A stretch of DNA of 41,896 bases from positions 1 to 41,896 of the forward strand of contig CAJFUL010000009.1 of NCBI GenBank assembly GCA_904420245.1. The letters run 5' to 3'. The translations under genes and the position numbers were made by a program. Shown piece after piece: positions 1 through 6,827 of the stretch (positions within the stretch are counted from its first letter, which is position 1; each line of letters starts with the position of its first letter). The notes below the pieces were generated by a model, which was given only the letters and a program-made list of their open reading frames with translations, was not told the DNA's origin and made no database searches. The stretch comes from Candidatus Paralachnospira avium. GTDB taxonomy: Bacteria > Bacillota > Clostridia > Lachnospirales > Lachnospiraceae.

Positions 1-34
1 ACTTCTTTACAGAATTTTCAGGGATTGGAATATA

Positions 35-52
35 CTGTTCAGTTATCAAGGT
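35..52 (-). promoter_or_regulatory. rRNA leader / boxA-like antitermination segment
   Basis: The minus strand reads ACCTTGATAACTGAACAG here. A close relative of this string (CTTGAAAACTGAACA) is common in leaders and spacers of Firmicutes rRNA operons, where it belongs to the antitermination and processing region. Its place downstream of two tandem promoters supports a 16S gene just beyond the left edge. The rRNA itself is not in the window. Confidence 0.6.
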
Positions 53-81
53 GCTTCGTCGTCATCAGCGACAACTTCTAT

Positions 82-110
82 ATACTATCATATCTGCCGC
101 TTTCTGTCAA
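82..110 (-). promoter_or_regulatory. rRNA-type promoter P2 (leftward)
   Basis: On the minus strand a perfect TTGACA (105-110) and TAGTAT (82-87) are separated by exactly 17 bases. It is the second of two tandem sigma-A promoters and lies just upstream of a conserved rRNA leader-like segment. Transcription would start near base 75 and leave the window at the left edge. Tandem strong promoters without an open frame downstream are typical of rRNA operons in Firmicutes. Confidence 0.8.
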
Positions 111-164
111 CAACTTTTTTCTTTTATATCGCGCCGGACTTATCAAGGTCCGCCGTGGATTTAC

Positions 165-194
165 AATATATCATATTATTTCCCGATTTGTCAA
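165..194 (-). promoter_or_regulatory. rRNA-type promoter P1 (leftward)
   Basis: On the minus strand TTGACA (189-194) and TATATT (165-170) are separated by 18 bases. It sits 84 bases upstream of P2 in the same direction, directly after the stop codon of the CvpA-like gene. Between P1 and P2 a GGAC/GTCC hairpin carries CTTGATAA in its loop, a sequence that recurs in the leader after P2. Confidence 0.7.
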
Positions 195-285
195 GGGTCT
201 GTAAAGGTAAATTTTGCACAGATTTTAGACGTTCCTATCGTCACTTTTATGAAACCGCCTCTGTGTATCCCTTTCTTCGGTCCCA

Positions 286-1152
286 TCACATTCCCGCTAT
301 CTTCATCAGGAAGCTCACCAGTATATTTTTGTGGTATAAAAAGCTCAGGATCCTGCTGCTCTCCACCTGGTTTAAGATGCTGCTGCCCCAGCCTGTCCCC
401 GTGAAAGGGACTAAGAGCAGGAGAAGAATCTCCAGGATGAGAAGCCCCTTTACGATTCCCAGCAGAGCTCCTGCCATATGGTTGATCCCATGGATCACAG
501 GGATCCGGTCCACCACGTTGAACACCACCAGCAGGATATGGAGCGCGAAAAACACCAGCAGGAAAGTCAGGAGATACCCTATGATATTCAGGCAGATATT
601 GCTGATAAAGCCTCCTATATAATCGGTAAATCCTTCCGCTCCCATCTGTCCATAGACCGCGCTGTTATTATTTTCTTCCAGCGCATTCTTCAAACTGTCC
701 GGCAGAGGCAGGCTCTCGATCACCTGGCTCTCCTGAGCGGCAGACAGCCCCGTATCCAACTGTTCCTTAAATTCATCAAAGCCGATGCCGGCAGGCAGTT
801 CTGTCCCCGCCGGGATCACAGTCCCAGCCGGGATAAAAGTACCGTCGGGCAGTCTTATATCCGCAGGCACCGTCACATCCTGGCTCAGGATGATGGTATC
901 TTCCTCCGTTTCCGCCCCGGCTCCCATCCCGTCAAAGATCAGCGCTTCCGCTCTTTCCTGTATCCATTCGTCCAAACCAGTGGAATTTCTCAGAAAACCT
1001 GTCACAAAAGGATTTATGGCCATGACCAAAACTCCTGCCAGGAGCAGGGCCGCCAGCGACAGACAGCTTTTTAAAAAGCCCCGGATGCTCCCCCGGATGA
1101 TGCTGGCCAAAAGGATCAGCAGGGCCACGATAAACACATAATTAAAGTCCAT
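286..1152 (-). CDS. CvpA-like membrane protein
   Basis: Encodes 288 residues of a polytopic membrane protein that resembles the CvpA family (colicin V production), a broadly conserved family linked in other bacteria to envelope homeostasis; its molecular role is not settled. Hydrophobic segments lie near residues 5-25 and 30-50, then after a long hydrophilic extracellular or cytoplasmic insert (about 65-175) near 185-210 and 228-250. The insert is Asp/Glu-rich with a repeated Pro-Ala-Gly pattern near 95-120. The start overlaps the end of the HAD gene by 11 bases, which suggests translational coupling in a three-gene operon. Nothing but rRNA-type promoters follows it. The family call comes from the N-terminal pattern of helices and small residues; it could instead be an unnamed membrane protein. 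Confidence 0.7.
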   Translation of the reverse strand: MDFNYVFIVALLILLASIIRGSIRGFLKSCLSLAALLLAGVLVMAINPFVTGFLRNSTGLDEWIQERAEALIFDGMGAGAETEEDTIILSQDVTVPADIRLPDGTFIPAGTVIPAGTELPAGIGFDEFKEQLDTGLSAAQESQVIESLPLPDSLKNALEENNNSAVYGQMGAEGFTDYIGGFISNICLNIIGYLLTFLLVFFALHILLVVFNVVDRIPVIHGINHMAGALLGIVKGLLILEILLLLLVPFTGTGWGSSILNQVESSRILSFLYHKNILVSFLMKIAGM

Positions 1153-1993
1153 TCTTTTTTCCCAAATCTAAAACTTGCGTCTCGATGGCATACGCCACCC
1201 CATCCCGGTCATTTTCCAAAGTCACCAAGTCCGCAACCTCTTTTACGGAGTCCTCCGCATTTCCCATCGCCACTCCGATCCCCGCCGCCTCCAGCATGGA
1301 AATATCATTTTCCCCGTCTCCGAAAGCCATGGTCTCCTCCCGCGGGACCCCCAGATAAGCCGCCAGAGCCTTTAAACCGTTTCCTTTCGTAGCATCTTTA
1401 TGGTTGATCTCCAGGTTGTTGCCAAGAGAAGCCGTCACCGCCAGATACTGAAACCGCTTCAATTCTTCTCTGGCCCGGATCCGGTCCGCCTCCCGTTCCT
1501 TCTGAAAAAACAGATTAAACTTTTCAATATGATTTCCGGGATCCAGGACCCATCTGTCCAGGTCCTCCGTAGGTTTCCTGGTGGTACGGATCAGACGGCA
1601 TCTGGGTTCATCCGGCATATACTGTTCCACACGGCCGTAATAGTCCGGATCCATCCTGGCCACTCCGTCCACGCAGGCATCCATCATCGTATGATATTTT
1701 TCCAAAAATCTCCAAATCTCCGCCGCCTGCTCTCCGGAAAAAACGTGATGGGCGATCAGCTTTTCTTCCTTTATATCCCACACAGCAGCGCCATTGACCG
1801 TAATGGCATAGCGGATAAAAGGCAGGTCCCGCACCTCCCGTGCGAGACCTGTAACGCTTCTTCCTGTAGCCGGCACGATATGGATCCCGCGGGCCGCTGC
1901 CCGGGACAGCACCTCTGCCGTATGTCCGGTGAGCGCTTTATCCGTAGTCAGCAGCGTTCCATCCAGATCCAGTGCGATCAGCTTGACCTTCAT
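1142..1993 (-). CDS. Cof-type HAD-IIB phosphatase
   Basis: Encodes a 283-residue haloacid dehalogenase hydrolase of the Cof/IIB subfamily, which dephosphorylates sugar phosphates or similar small metabolites in the cytoplasm. Motif I is LDLDGTLL with the nucleophile Asp9 and the acid/base Asp11; motif IV is GDGENDISM near residue 230, preceded by the conserved Lys in KGNGLKAL. The cap between motifs II and III has the size usual for Cof proteins (whole family about 265-290 residues). A ribosome binding site AAGGTGA lies 5 bases before the ATG. The gene starts 12 bases after the TPR protein and runs into the CvpA-like gene. The substrate cannot be read from the sequence. Confidence 0.93.
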   Translation of the reverse strand: MKVKLIALDLDGTLLTTDKALTGHTAEVLSRAAARGIHIVPATGRSVTGLAREVRDLPFIRYAITVNGAAVWDIKEEKLIAHHVFSGEQAAEIWRFLEKYHTMMDACVDGVARMDPDYYGRVEQYMPDEPRCRLIRTTRKPTEDLDRWVLDPGNHIEKFNLFFQKEREADRIRAREELKRFQYLAVTASLGNNLEINHKDATKGNGLKALAAYLGVPREETMAFGDGENDISMLEAAGIGVAMGNAEDSVKEVADLVTLENDRDGVAYAIETQVLDLGKKNGL

Positions 1994-2005
1994 ACTTCAC
2001 CTTAT

Positions 2006-3838
2006 CTATGAAAAAAATTGTTCTTTCAGGATCAAATAACCCTGTTTATCATATTTAGAAGAAAACAGACCCTTAAAGCCTCTGTGCTCCGCCTTTTCGA
2101 TGGCGTCGTCGATCATGGCCCTTGCCGACTCCTCAGAAAAGGCCGCGCCGTCATTTCTCATCCTCTCGGCCGCCGCGTACATGGCCATCTTTGCCATATC
2201 GTCGATGACGCACTCCTCCGACTGGGCATACGCTTCCGCCGCCTCGATGAAATCTTCCAGACTCATCTGGCCGTCCTCTTCCAGATAGACGCAGAGCTCA
2301 TCCAGATCTTCATGGGAGACCAGAAGATCCTCGATCTTCTCCGGAGAATCCACCAGGATCACCACCATGGAAGCCCTGGGATGCCGCAGCTCCTTCACCA
2401 GCCCGGACACGGCGCGTCCATTTAACTGACCGGCTCTGTCAATGATCAAGTCCCGGCCCGCCAGTTTTTCAAAGATCCCCGAGATCTCCTTCGTATTCAG
2501 CTTTCCCGCGGAGATCTTGGCCGCCTGATTTGCGGGAAGCCCCAGGATCTCATGGGTCTTTTTCAGGCTCTCCACCGCAGCGGCTATCCGCTTATCGTCC
2601 TCGGCAGCTTCCACCACCACGCAGGTGATCTGAAGCTCCTGCTCTTCTTCCGGCTCCTCCGGCAGCTCTGCCGCTGCTTCTTCCGCCATCTCCTCCGACA
2701 CCGTAGCCGCCAGGGCTGCCGATACTTCATCGACCAGCTCCCTCGTATTCCCAAAGTCCTGAGCAGGCTGCTCTTCCGGCTCCTCCTCAGGGACTTCCGG
2801 CTCTTCATGAGGCTCTTCCTCCGGCTGCTCCTCTTCCGGTTCAGGAGACGGAGCAGTTTCCTCCTCCTGTACGGTCTCTTCTTCCCGCGCGGGCTCTGTC
2901 ACATCCGGCAGCTCTTCCGTCGCAGACATATCATCCCTGGGCAGAAACTCCTTTGTCTGCCCCATATCGTCCTCTTCCGCGGCTTCCTCTTCCTCAAAAG
3001 CCTCTCCGGCCTCCTTAACAGCCTGAGCCAGATCTGCCTGTATATCCTGCAGCTCCGTATCCGGAAGCGGGACATCTCCTTCCATGACCGCTTCCTCTGT
3101 CATAGCCGCCTCTTCCAGGCCTTCCTCCTCCAATGTGGGCTCTTCCTGATTCTCCGGAGCCTCCAGGGTCTCCTGGGAATATTTCTCTTCAAATTCCCGC
3201 TCGACAGCCTTGATCCGCTCTTCAAACTTCTTCTTATTTACCAGCTTCTCCTGCTGGGAAGGCGTCAGCGGCTCATACTGCATCTTCAGGTTCAGAGCCT
3301 TGTCCACATAAGGGCCTACGCTGAACCAGAGGATGATCTCATTGCAGAGCTGGACACATTCTTTTTCCCAGCCGGCTTTGTGATACAGATAAGCCAGCTC
3401 ATAAGCCCACTTCTCTTCAAACTCGTTCTTCCGGTACAGCTCCAGGATCGTGATCAGCTTTTCTATGGGGGCTCCCTTGGCCGATTCGATCTGATATGCC
3501 AGGATCAGCTTGCTGATGTCATTGGGCGCGATCTCCTGAAACTCCTCAAAAAACTCCTCCGCTTCATCCAGATTTCCGGCTTTTACGCACAGCTCCGTCA
3601 GCTTATAGAGCATGCGGCGTCCCACGGGGACTCTTTCATAGGCCAGCAGAAGGACGTTTTTCGCATCTGTATAATTCTGGATCTTTTCATAAATCTGAGA
3701 GACCAGAGTCAGCATTTTGATATTTTTTACCCGGCTCCAGTCAATGGTGTCCGCGATCTTCGCCGCAGTCGCATAATCCTTTTTCTCAGCGTGCTTTCTT
3801 ATCTTATCCTCTTTGATACTTAATTCATACTTGTCCAC
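2006..3838 (-). CDS. TPR protein with acidic linker and degenerate AAA+ domain
   Basis: Encodes 610 residues in three parts. Residues 1-200 are helical repeats of TPR type (for example LTLVSQIYEKIQNYTDAKNV). Residues 210-395 are a very Glu/Pro-rich low-complexity linker. Residues 402-605 look like a degenerate AAA+ domain of the SpoVK/CbbX type: a beta strand and helix where the P-loop should be but with no GKT, a Walker-B-like RDLIIDRAGQL (462-472), then MVVILVDSPEKIEDLL (490-506), which parallels the VVVILAGYPEEME stretch of that family, and a lid-like tail. It probably acts as a non-hydrolysing scaffold (inference). The start is GTG with AGGTGA 6 bases upstream. It heads the operon with the HAD and CvpA-like genes and has its own promoter at 3882-3910. 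Confidence 0.85.
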   Translation of the reverse strand: MDKYELSIKEDKIRKHAEKKDYATAAKIADTIDWSRVKNIKMLTLVSQIYEKIQNYTDAKNVLLLAYERVPVGRRMLYKLTELCVKAGNLDEAEEFFEEFQEIAPNDISKLILAYQIESAKGAPIEKLITILELYRKNEFEEKWAYELAYLYHKAGWEKECVQLCNEIILWFSVGPYVDKALNLKMQYEPLTPSQQEKLVNKKKFEERIKAVEREFEEKYSQETLEAPENQEEPTLEEEGLEEAAMTEEAVMEGDVPLPDTELQDIQADLAQAVKEAGEAFEEEEAAEEDDMGQTKEFLPRDDMSATEELPDVTEPAREEETVQEEETAPSPEPEEEQPEEEPHEEPEVPEEEPEEQPAQDFGNTRELVDEVSAALAATVSEEMAEEAAAELPEEPEEEQELQITCVVVEAAEDDKRIAAAVESLKKTHEILGLPANQAAKISAGKLNTKEISGIFEKLAGRDLIIDRAGQLNGRAVSGLVKELRHPRASMVVILVDSPEKIEDLLVSHEDLDELCVYLEEDGQMSLEDFIEAAEAYAQSEECVIDDMAKMAMYAAAERMRNDGAAFSEESARAMIDDAIEKAEHRGFKGLFSSKYDKQGYLILKEQFFS

Positions 3839-3881
3839 GGTATCACCTCAAAATGAATTCATCATATACCCATATAGGATA

Positions 3882-3910
3882 AGTGTACCATACTCATTTT
3901 CCCTTGTCAA
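3882..3910 (-). promoter_or_regulatory. Promoter of the TPR-HAD-CvpA operon
   Basis: Minus strand TTGACA (3905-3910), 17-base spacer, TACACT (3882-3887), with TGG just before the -10 as a partial extended -10. Transcription would start near 3875, giving a leader of about 37 bases before the GTG start. Confidence 0.8.
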
Positions 3911-3950
3911 AAACAACAAGAGAAAAGTGTCCCGGATTTGCGCGCCGCGG

Positions 3951-3964
3951 GACCTGTACAGGTC
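3951..3964. promoter_or_regulatory. Perfect 14-bp palindrome of unknown role
   Basis: GACCTGTACAGGTC is fully palindromic and lies between the terminator of the noncoding RNA and the promoter of the TPR operon, about 40 bases upstream of that -35. TGCGC/GCGCA sequences flank it, so a larger imperfect hairpin is also possible. It could be a dimeric repressor or activator site; no regulator is identified. Confidence 0.4.
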
Positions 3965-3977
3965 TCTTCCGGCGCAC

Positions 3978-4011
3978 AAAAAAGAAAGGGCGATGCTGCC
4001 CTTTCTTTTTT
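3978..4011 (-). terminator. Strong intrinsic terminator of the noncoding RNA
   Basis: A perfect 14-bp stem (3978-3991 with 3998-4011) with a 6-base loop contains a GGGC/GCCC core flanked by A and T runs, so it can terminate in both directions. On the minus strand the stem ends in TTTTTT. It separates the noncoding unit from the TPR operon. Confidence 0.9.
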
Positions 4012-4677
4012 ATGATTATAAAGTTGTTTTTCTTTTTTATGAATCGAAGGAATTCTTGTGATACCTTCCTGTCCCGCCCTTTTCAAATTGTACTTAGCCT
4101 ACGGTTTCTAACGTCAACTTCCAATACCTTGACGTTTCTCTTCCATTACCTGCATACACTTTGATCTTTCTTTTTCCTAAGCTGAAAACTCTATGATCCT
4201 CAATGGCGGTATCACATCTGATCCGATCTTTCTCTTCGATTTGTATATTTTCATATACGGATTCGGATACTTACGACTTTTACTGATTCTCTATATCAAG
4301 AAGGCGATTCCTACAGGAACTCTCTGCCATCTGCTGAGAATCATATTGAGTTTTCAGCTTTGAAGCTTCACTGTCCAGTGGACTCTCCTCCTTTCCATTT
4401 TCCATGTCAGCAATTCTTCCAGACCCTTTATTGACGACCTTACACGATCTTGTCGTGTAATACATCTCTCTTGTTTGGAGAAGCTTTTTTCGTCCATCAG
4501 CCGGTATGTCTAATTTTGATTGATATTCCTATCACATCTCCACTGACTCCTGTCACTCTCTGGATCGATTTTACCAGATCAGATTTCTTTACATCTGTTC
4601 TGTTATCCAGAATCCTTTCTCGTCAGATTCTTTCGCTGCTTCTTTGTCTTGAAGATTTGCTTGTGTTTCTTTGTTGT
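3978..4677 (-). ncRNA. Large structured noncoding RNA (about 700 nt; ROOL-like candidate)
   Basis: A consensus promoter at 4684-4712 and the terminator at 3978-4011 bound a roughly 700-nt unit with no credible coding frame. The RNA is A/G-rich, unlike the GC-rich genes around it, and full of perfect inverted repeats: a 12-bp long-range stem (4348-4359 with 4180-4191), nested in it an 8-bp stem (4336-4343 with 4284-4291), an 8-bp hairpin (4129-4136 with 4110-4117), a 7-bp hairpin (4453-4459 with 4441-4447), a 6-bp hairpin closed by a GAAA tetraloop (4253-4258 with 4243-4248), and 5-6-bp stems at 4626-4631/4609-4614, 4593-4597/4580-4584, 4574-4578/4559-4563 and 4263-4268/4221-4226. Size, ornate folding and host group fit the ROOL class of giant RNAs, known from Firmicutes, but I cannot check the consensus; GOLLD, OLE or a new class are alternatives. 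The longest reading frame inside (61 codons, 4280-4465) looks accidental. Confidence 0.8.
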
Positions 4678-4683
4678 GTCTTT

Positions 4684-4712
4684 ATAATAGCACGCAATCT
4701 TTTTCTTGTCAA
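4684..4712 (-). promoter_or_regulatory. Promoter of the large noncoding RNA
   Basis: Minus strand TTGACA (4707-4712), 17-base spacer, TATTAT (4684-4689), with TGC forming an extended -10. Predicted start is an A near 4677. An A/T-rich stretch upstream (4713-4790) could act as an UP element. The near-consensus elements predict strong constitutive transcription. Confidence 0.88.
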
Positions 4713-4791
4713 TAGTATTTTTTAGATTTTTTAAAGTTTTTTCTTGTATTAATTGATATAAATATCTTATTTTTCATAATTAACTGAATTA

Positions 4792-4820
4792 TTGCATACA
4801 AGACCCAAAACAGCTATAAT
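4792..4820 (+). promoter_or_regulatory. azlCD promoter
   Basis: TTGCAT (4792-4797), 17-base spacer, TATAAT (4815-4820). It is divergent from the promoter of the noncoding RNA, with 79 bases between the two -35 elements. Confidence 0.8.
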
Positions 4821-4854
4821 GGGGGCAGATTCTATAGACAATGAGGGATTTTTT

Positions 4855-5538
4855 ATGATCAAAAAAGCTTTCCGCGCTGCCTTCCCGCTGACGCTGCCTG
4901 TTTTCATGGGATACTTGTTCCTGGGGATCGCTTTCGGCGTCCTCCTCAGCAGCAAAGGCTTTCATGCGGGCTGGGCAGTCTTTATGAGTGTCGCCATCTA
5001 CGCCGGTTCCATGCAGTTTGTCGCCATCGACCTGCTGGTGCAGCCCTTCCATCTGCTGTCCACGGTCCTTCTGACCCTGACCGTCAACGCCCGCCATCTG
5101 TTCTACGGGCTTTCCATGCTGGACAAATTCCGGGACACCGGAAAGGCCAAGCCTTATCTGATCTTTTCCCTGACAGATGAAACGTATTCTCTCCTGTGCT
5201 CCGCCGATCCGCCGGAGGGCGTCAGCCGGAAATGGTTTTTCTTTTTCATCGCGGCGCTGGATCATCTCTACTGGATCCTGGGCAGCGTCATCGGCTGCGC
5301 GGCCGGAAATCTGATCCCTTTTGATTCCACCGGGATCGACTTTGCCATGACCGCCCTGTTTCTGGTGATCTTTACCGAGCAGTGGGAAAGCTCCAAGGAC
5401 CACACTCCCGCCATCCTGGGCGTCCTGTTCACCGTCCTGTGCAGAGTCCTTTTCGGGACGGACTGGTTCATTCCCCTGGCCATGGTCTGCATTTTTGTAT
5501 CCCTGACCGCATACAGAAAAAAGGAGGCCTCCTTATGA
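4855..5538 (+). CDS. azlC: AzlC family branched-chain amino acid exporter, large subunit
   Basis: Encodes 227 residues of the AzlC family, the large membrane subunit of a two-component exporter of branched-chain amino acids or their analogues. The family pattern is clear: an N-terminal segment AAFPLTLPVFMGYLFLGIAF, then YAGSMQFVAIDLL and LTVNARHLFYGLSML, all hallmarks of AzlC. About five to six membrane segments follow. The ATG at 4855 is chosen because GAGGG lies 7 bases upstream; an earlier in-frame ATG at 4792 falls inside the promoter. The last codons overlap azlD (ATGA), so both are made together. Confidence 0.93.
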   Translation: MIKKAFRAAFPLTLPVFMGYLFLGIAFGVLLSSKGFHAGWAVFMSVAIYAGSMQFVAIDLLVQPFHLLSTVLLTLTVNARHLFYGLSMLDKFRDTGKAKPYLIFSLTDETYSLLCSADPPEGVSRKWFFFFIAALDHLYWILGSVIGCAAGNLIPFDSTGIDFAMTALFLVIFTEQWESSKDHTPAILGVLFTVLCRVLFGTDWFIPLAMVCIFVSLTAYRKKEASL

Positions 5539-5855
5539 AACCGGCGCTGACTGTCCTCATCATCGCGGTCCTGACCTTCCTGACCCGCGCCCTTCCCTTT
5601 CTCCTGTTTCCTGCCCATAAAAAAACGCCCGGATTTGTCGTTTATCTCGGACGTGTGCTCCCCTATGCCATCATGGGGATGCTGGTGGTATATTGTTTTA
5701 AAGATGTTTCTCTCCTGTCCTGGCCATTTGCCCTCCCTGAGCTGCTGGCCGGAGCCTTCGTGATCCTGGCACACAGATGGAAGCATAATATGCTCCTGAG
5801 CATAGGAGGAGGGACCGTGCTCTATATGATCCTGGTACAGGCTGTATTCGTCTAG
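5535..5855 (+). CDS. azlD: AzlD family exporter, small subunit
   Basis: Encodes 106 residues with about three to four membrane helices, of the AzlD family, partner of AzlC. The features [13 protein letters not shown] near the N terminus and [13 protein letters not shown] in the middle are typical of the family. Its ATG overlaps the azlC stop codon by four bases, and AAGGAGG lies just upstream within azlC. The gene ends four bases into the convergent recR, so little room remains for a terminator between them. Confidence 0.92.
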   Translation: MKPALTVLIIAVLTFLTRALPFLLFPAHKKTPGFVVYLGRVLPYAIMGMLVVYCFKDVSLLSWPFALPELLAGAFVILAHRWKHNMLLSIGGGTVLYMILVQAVFV

Positions 5856-6448
5856 AGCTCCGTCCGCCCCTCCAAAGCCCGCAGGAGCGTCACTTCATCG
5901 ATATATTCCAGATCTCCGCCCACCGGAACTCCGCTGGCGATCCTGGTGACCTTGATGCCTGTGGGCTTGATCAGCTTCGCGATATACATGGCCGTGGTCT
6001 CCCCCTCCAGACTGGAGTTGGTGGCGATGATGACTTCCTTCACATCTCCCTGGAGCCTGGTCATCAGCTCCTTCAGCCGGATGTCCGACGGCCCGATCCC
6101 AAGGGCCGGGGAAATGGCTCCGTGGAGCACATGGTAGACGCCTTCATACCGGCCTGTCTTTTCATAAGCCGCCAGGTCCCGGGTGGTCTCCACCACCATG
6201 ATGGTGCTGTGATCCCGCTTCTCGCTGGCACAGATGGGACACAGCTCCGTATCCGTCAGCGTATAGCACTCCTTACAGTAGCGCACTCCGCCTTTGGCCT
6301 CCATCAGGGCATCCGCCAGCCGCTTGACCTTATCCTCCGGCATGCTCACCACATGGAAGGCCAGCCGCTGGGCCGTCTTGGCCCCAATGCCCGGAAGCCT
6401 GGAAAATTCTTCGATCAGCGCCGTGATCTTACTGCTGTAATAATCCAT
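5852..6448 (-). CDS. recR: Recombination protein RecR
   Basis: Encodes 198 residues, the normal RecR length. RecR works with RecF and RecO to load RecA at single-strand gaps. Visible features are a helix-hairpin-helix near residues 10-30 ([17 protein letters not shown]), a four-cysteine zinc site (Cys58, Cys61, Cys70, Cys73) and a Toprim domain from about residue 80 with the [10 protein letters not shown] signature. The start ATG shares one base with the ybaB stop (TGATG), so it is translationally coupled. This completes the classic dnaX-ybaB-recR cluster. Confidence 0.98.
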   Translation of the reverse strand: MDYYSSKITALIEEFSRLPGIGAKTAQRLAFHVVSMPEDKVKRLADALMEAKGGVRYCKECYTLTDTELCPICASEKRDHSTIMVVETTRDLAAYEKTGRYEGVYHVLHGAISPALGIGPSDIRLKELMTRLQGDVKEVIIATNSSLEGETTAMYIAKLIKPTGIKVTRIASGVPVGGDLEYIDEVTLLRALEGRTEL

Positions 6449-6792
6449 CAGAACGGGAAGCCTCCGCCAAGGCCGCCTGCCAGACCGGACATATTGGCCG
6501 AGGAAGCCTCTTCCATCTGCCGAAGCGCCTCATTGGCCGCCGCCATGATCAGATCCTCCAGCATCTCGATGTCGTCGGGATCCACCACTTCCTCCGACAG
6601 CTTGACAGCCGTAAGCTCTCTCTTGCCGGAAACCGTCACTTCCACTGCGCCGCCTCCCGCGGACGCGGTGAACTCCTTGGTCTCAAATTCCTTCTGAGCC
6701 TCTTCCATCTGCCTCTGCATCCTCTGGGCCTGCTTCATCAGATTATTCATATTGCCAGGCATTCCTCCTGGAAAACCGCCGCGCTTTGCCAT
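6448..6792 (-). CDS. YbaB/EbfC family nucleoid-associated protein
   Basis: Encodes 114 residues of the YbaB/EbfC family, small dimeric DNA-binding proteins found between dnaX and recR in most bacteria. The core has a helical [20 protein letters not shown] segment, the strand [20 protein letters not shown], and a C-terminal helix. Both ends are Gly/Phe-rich ([10 protein letters not shown] at the start, GLGGGFPF at the end). AAGGAGG lies 10 bases before the ATG; the gap from dnaX is 35 bases. Confidence 0.96.
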   Translation of the reverse strand: MAKRGGFPGGMPGNMNNLMKQAQRMQRQMEEAQKEFETKEFTASAGGGAVEVTVSGKRELTAVKLSEEVVDPDDIEMLEDLIMAAANEALRQMEEASSANMSGLAGGLGGGFPF

Positions 6793-6827
6793 ATCCGAAT
6801 TCCTCCTTTTGCGAATCTCCTATCATT

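Noticed and set aside
2552-3823. 423-codon open frame on the plus strand opposite the TPR protein
   Set aside because: Its Leu/Arg-rich translation is the antisense image of the Glu-rich linker; no ribosome binding site or family feature.
4280-4465. 61-codon frame within the noncoding RNA
   Set aside because: Its sequence runs through the paired arms of several hairpins, composition follows the RNA, and no similar protein is known to me; an internal GGAGG alone does not make it a gene.
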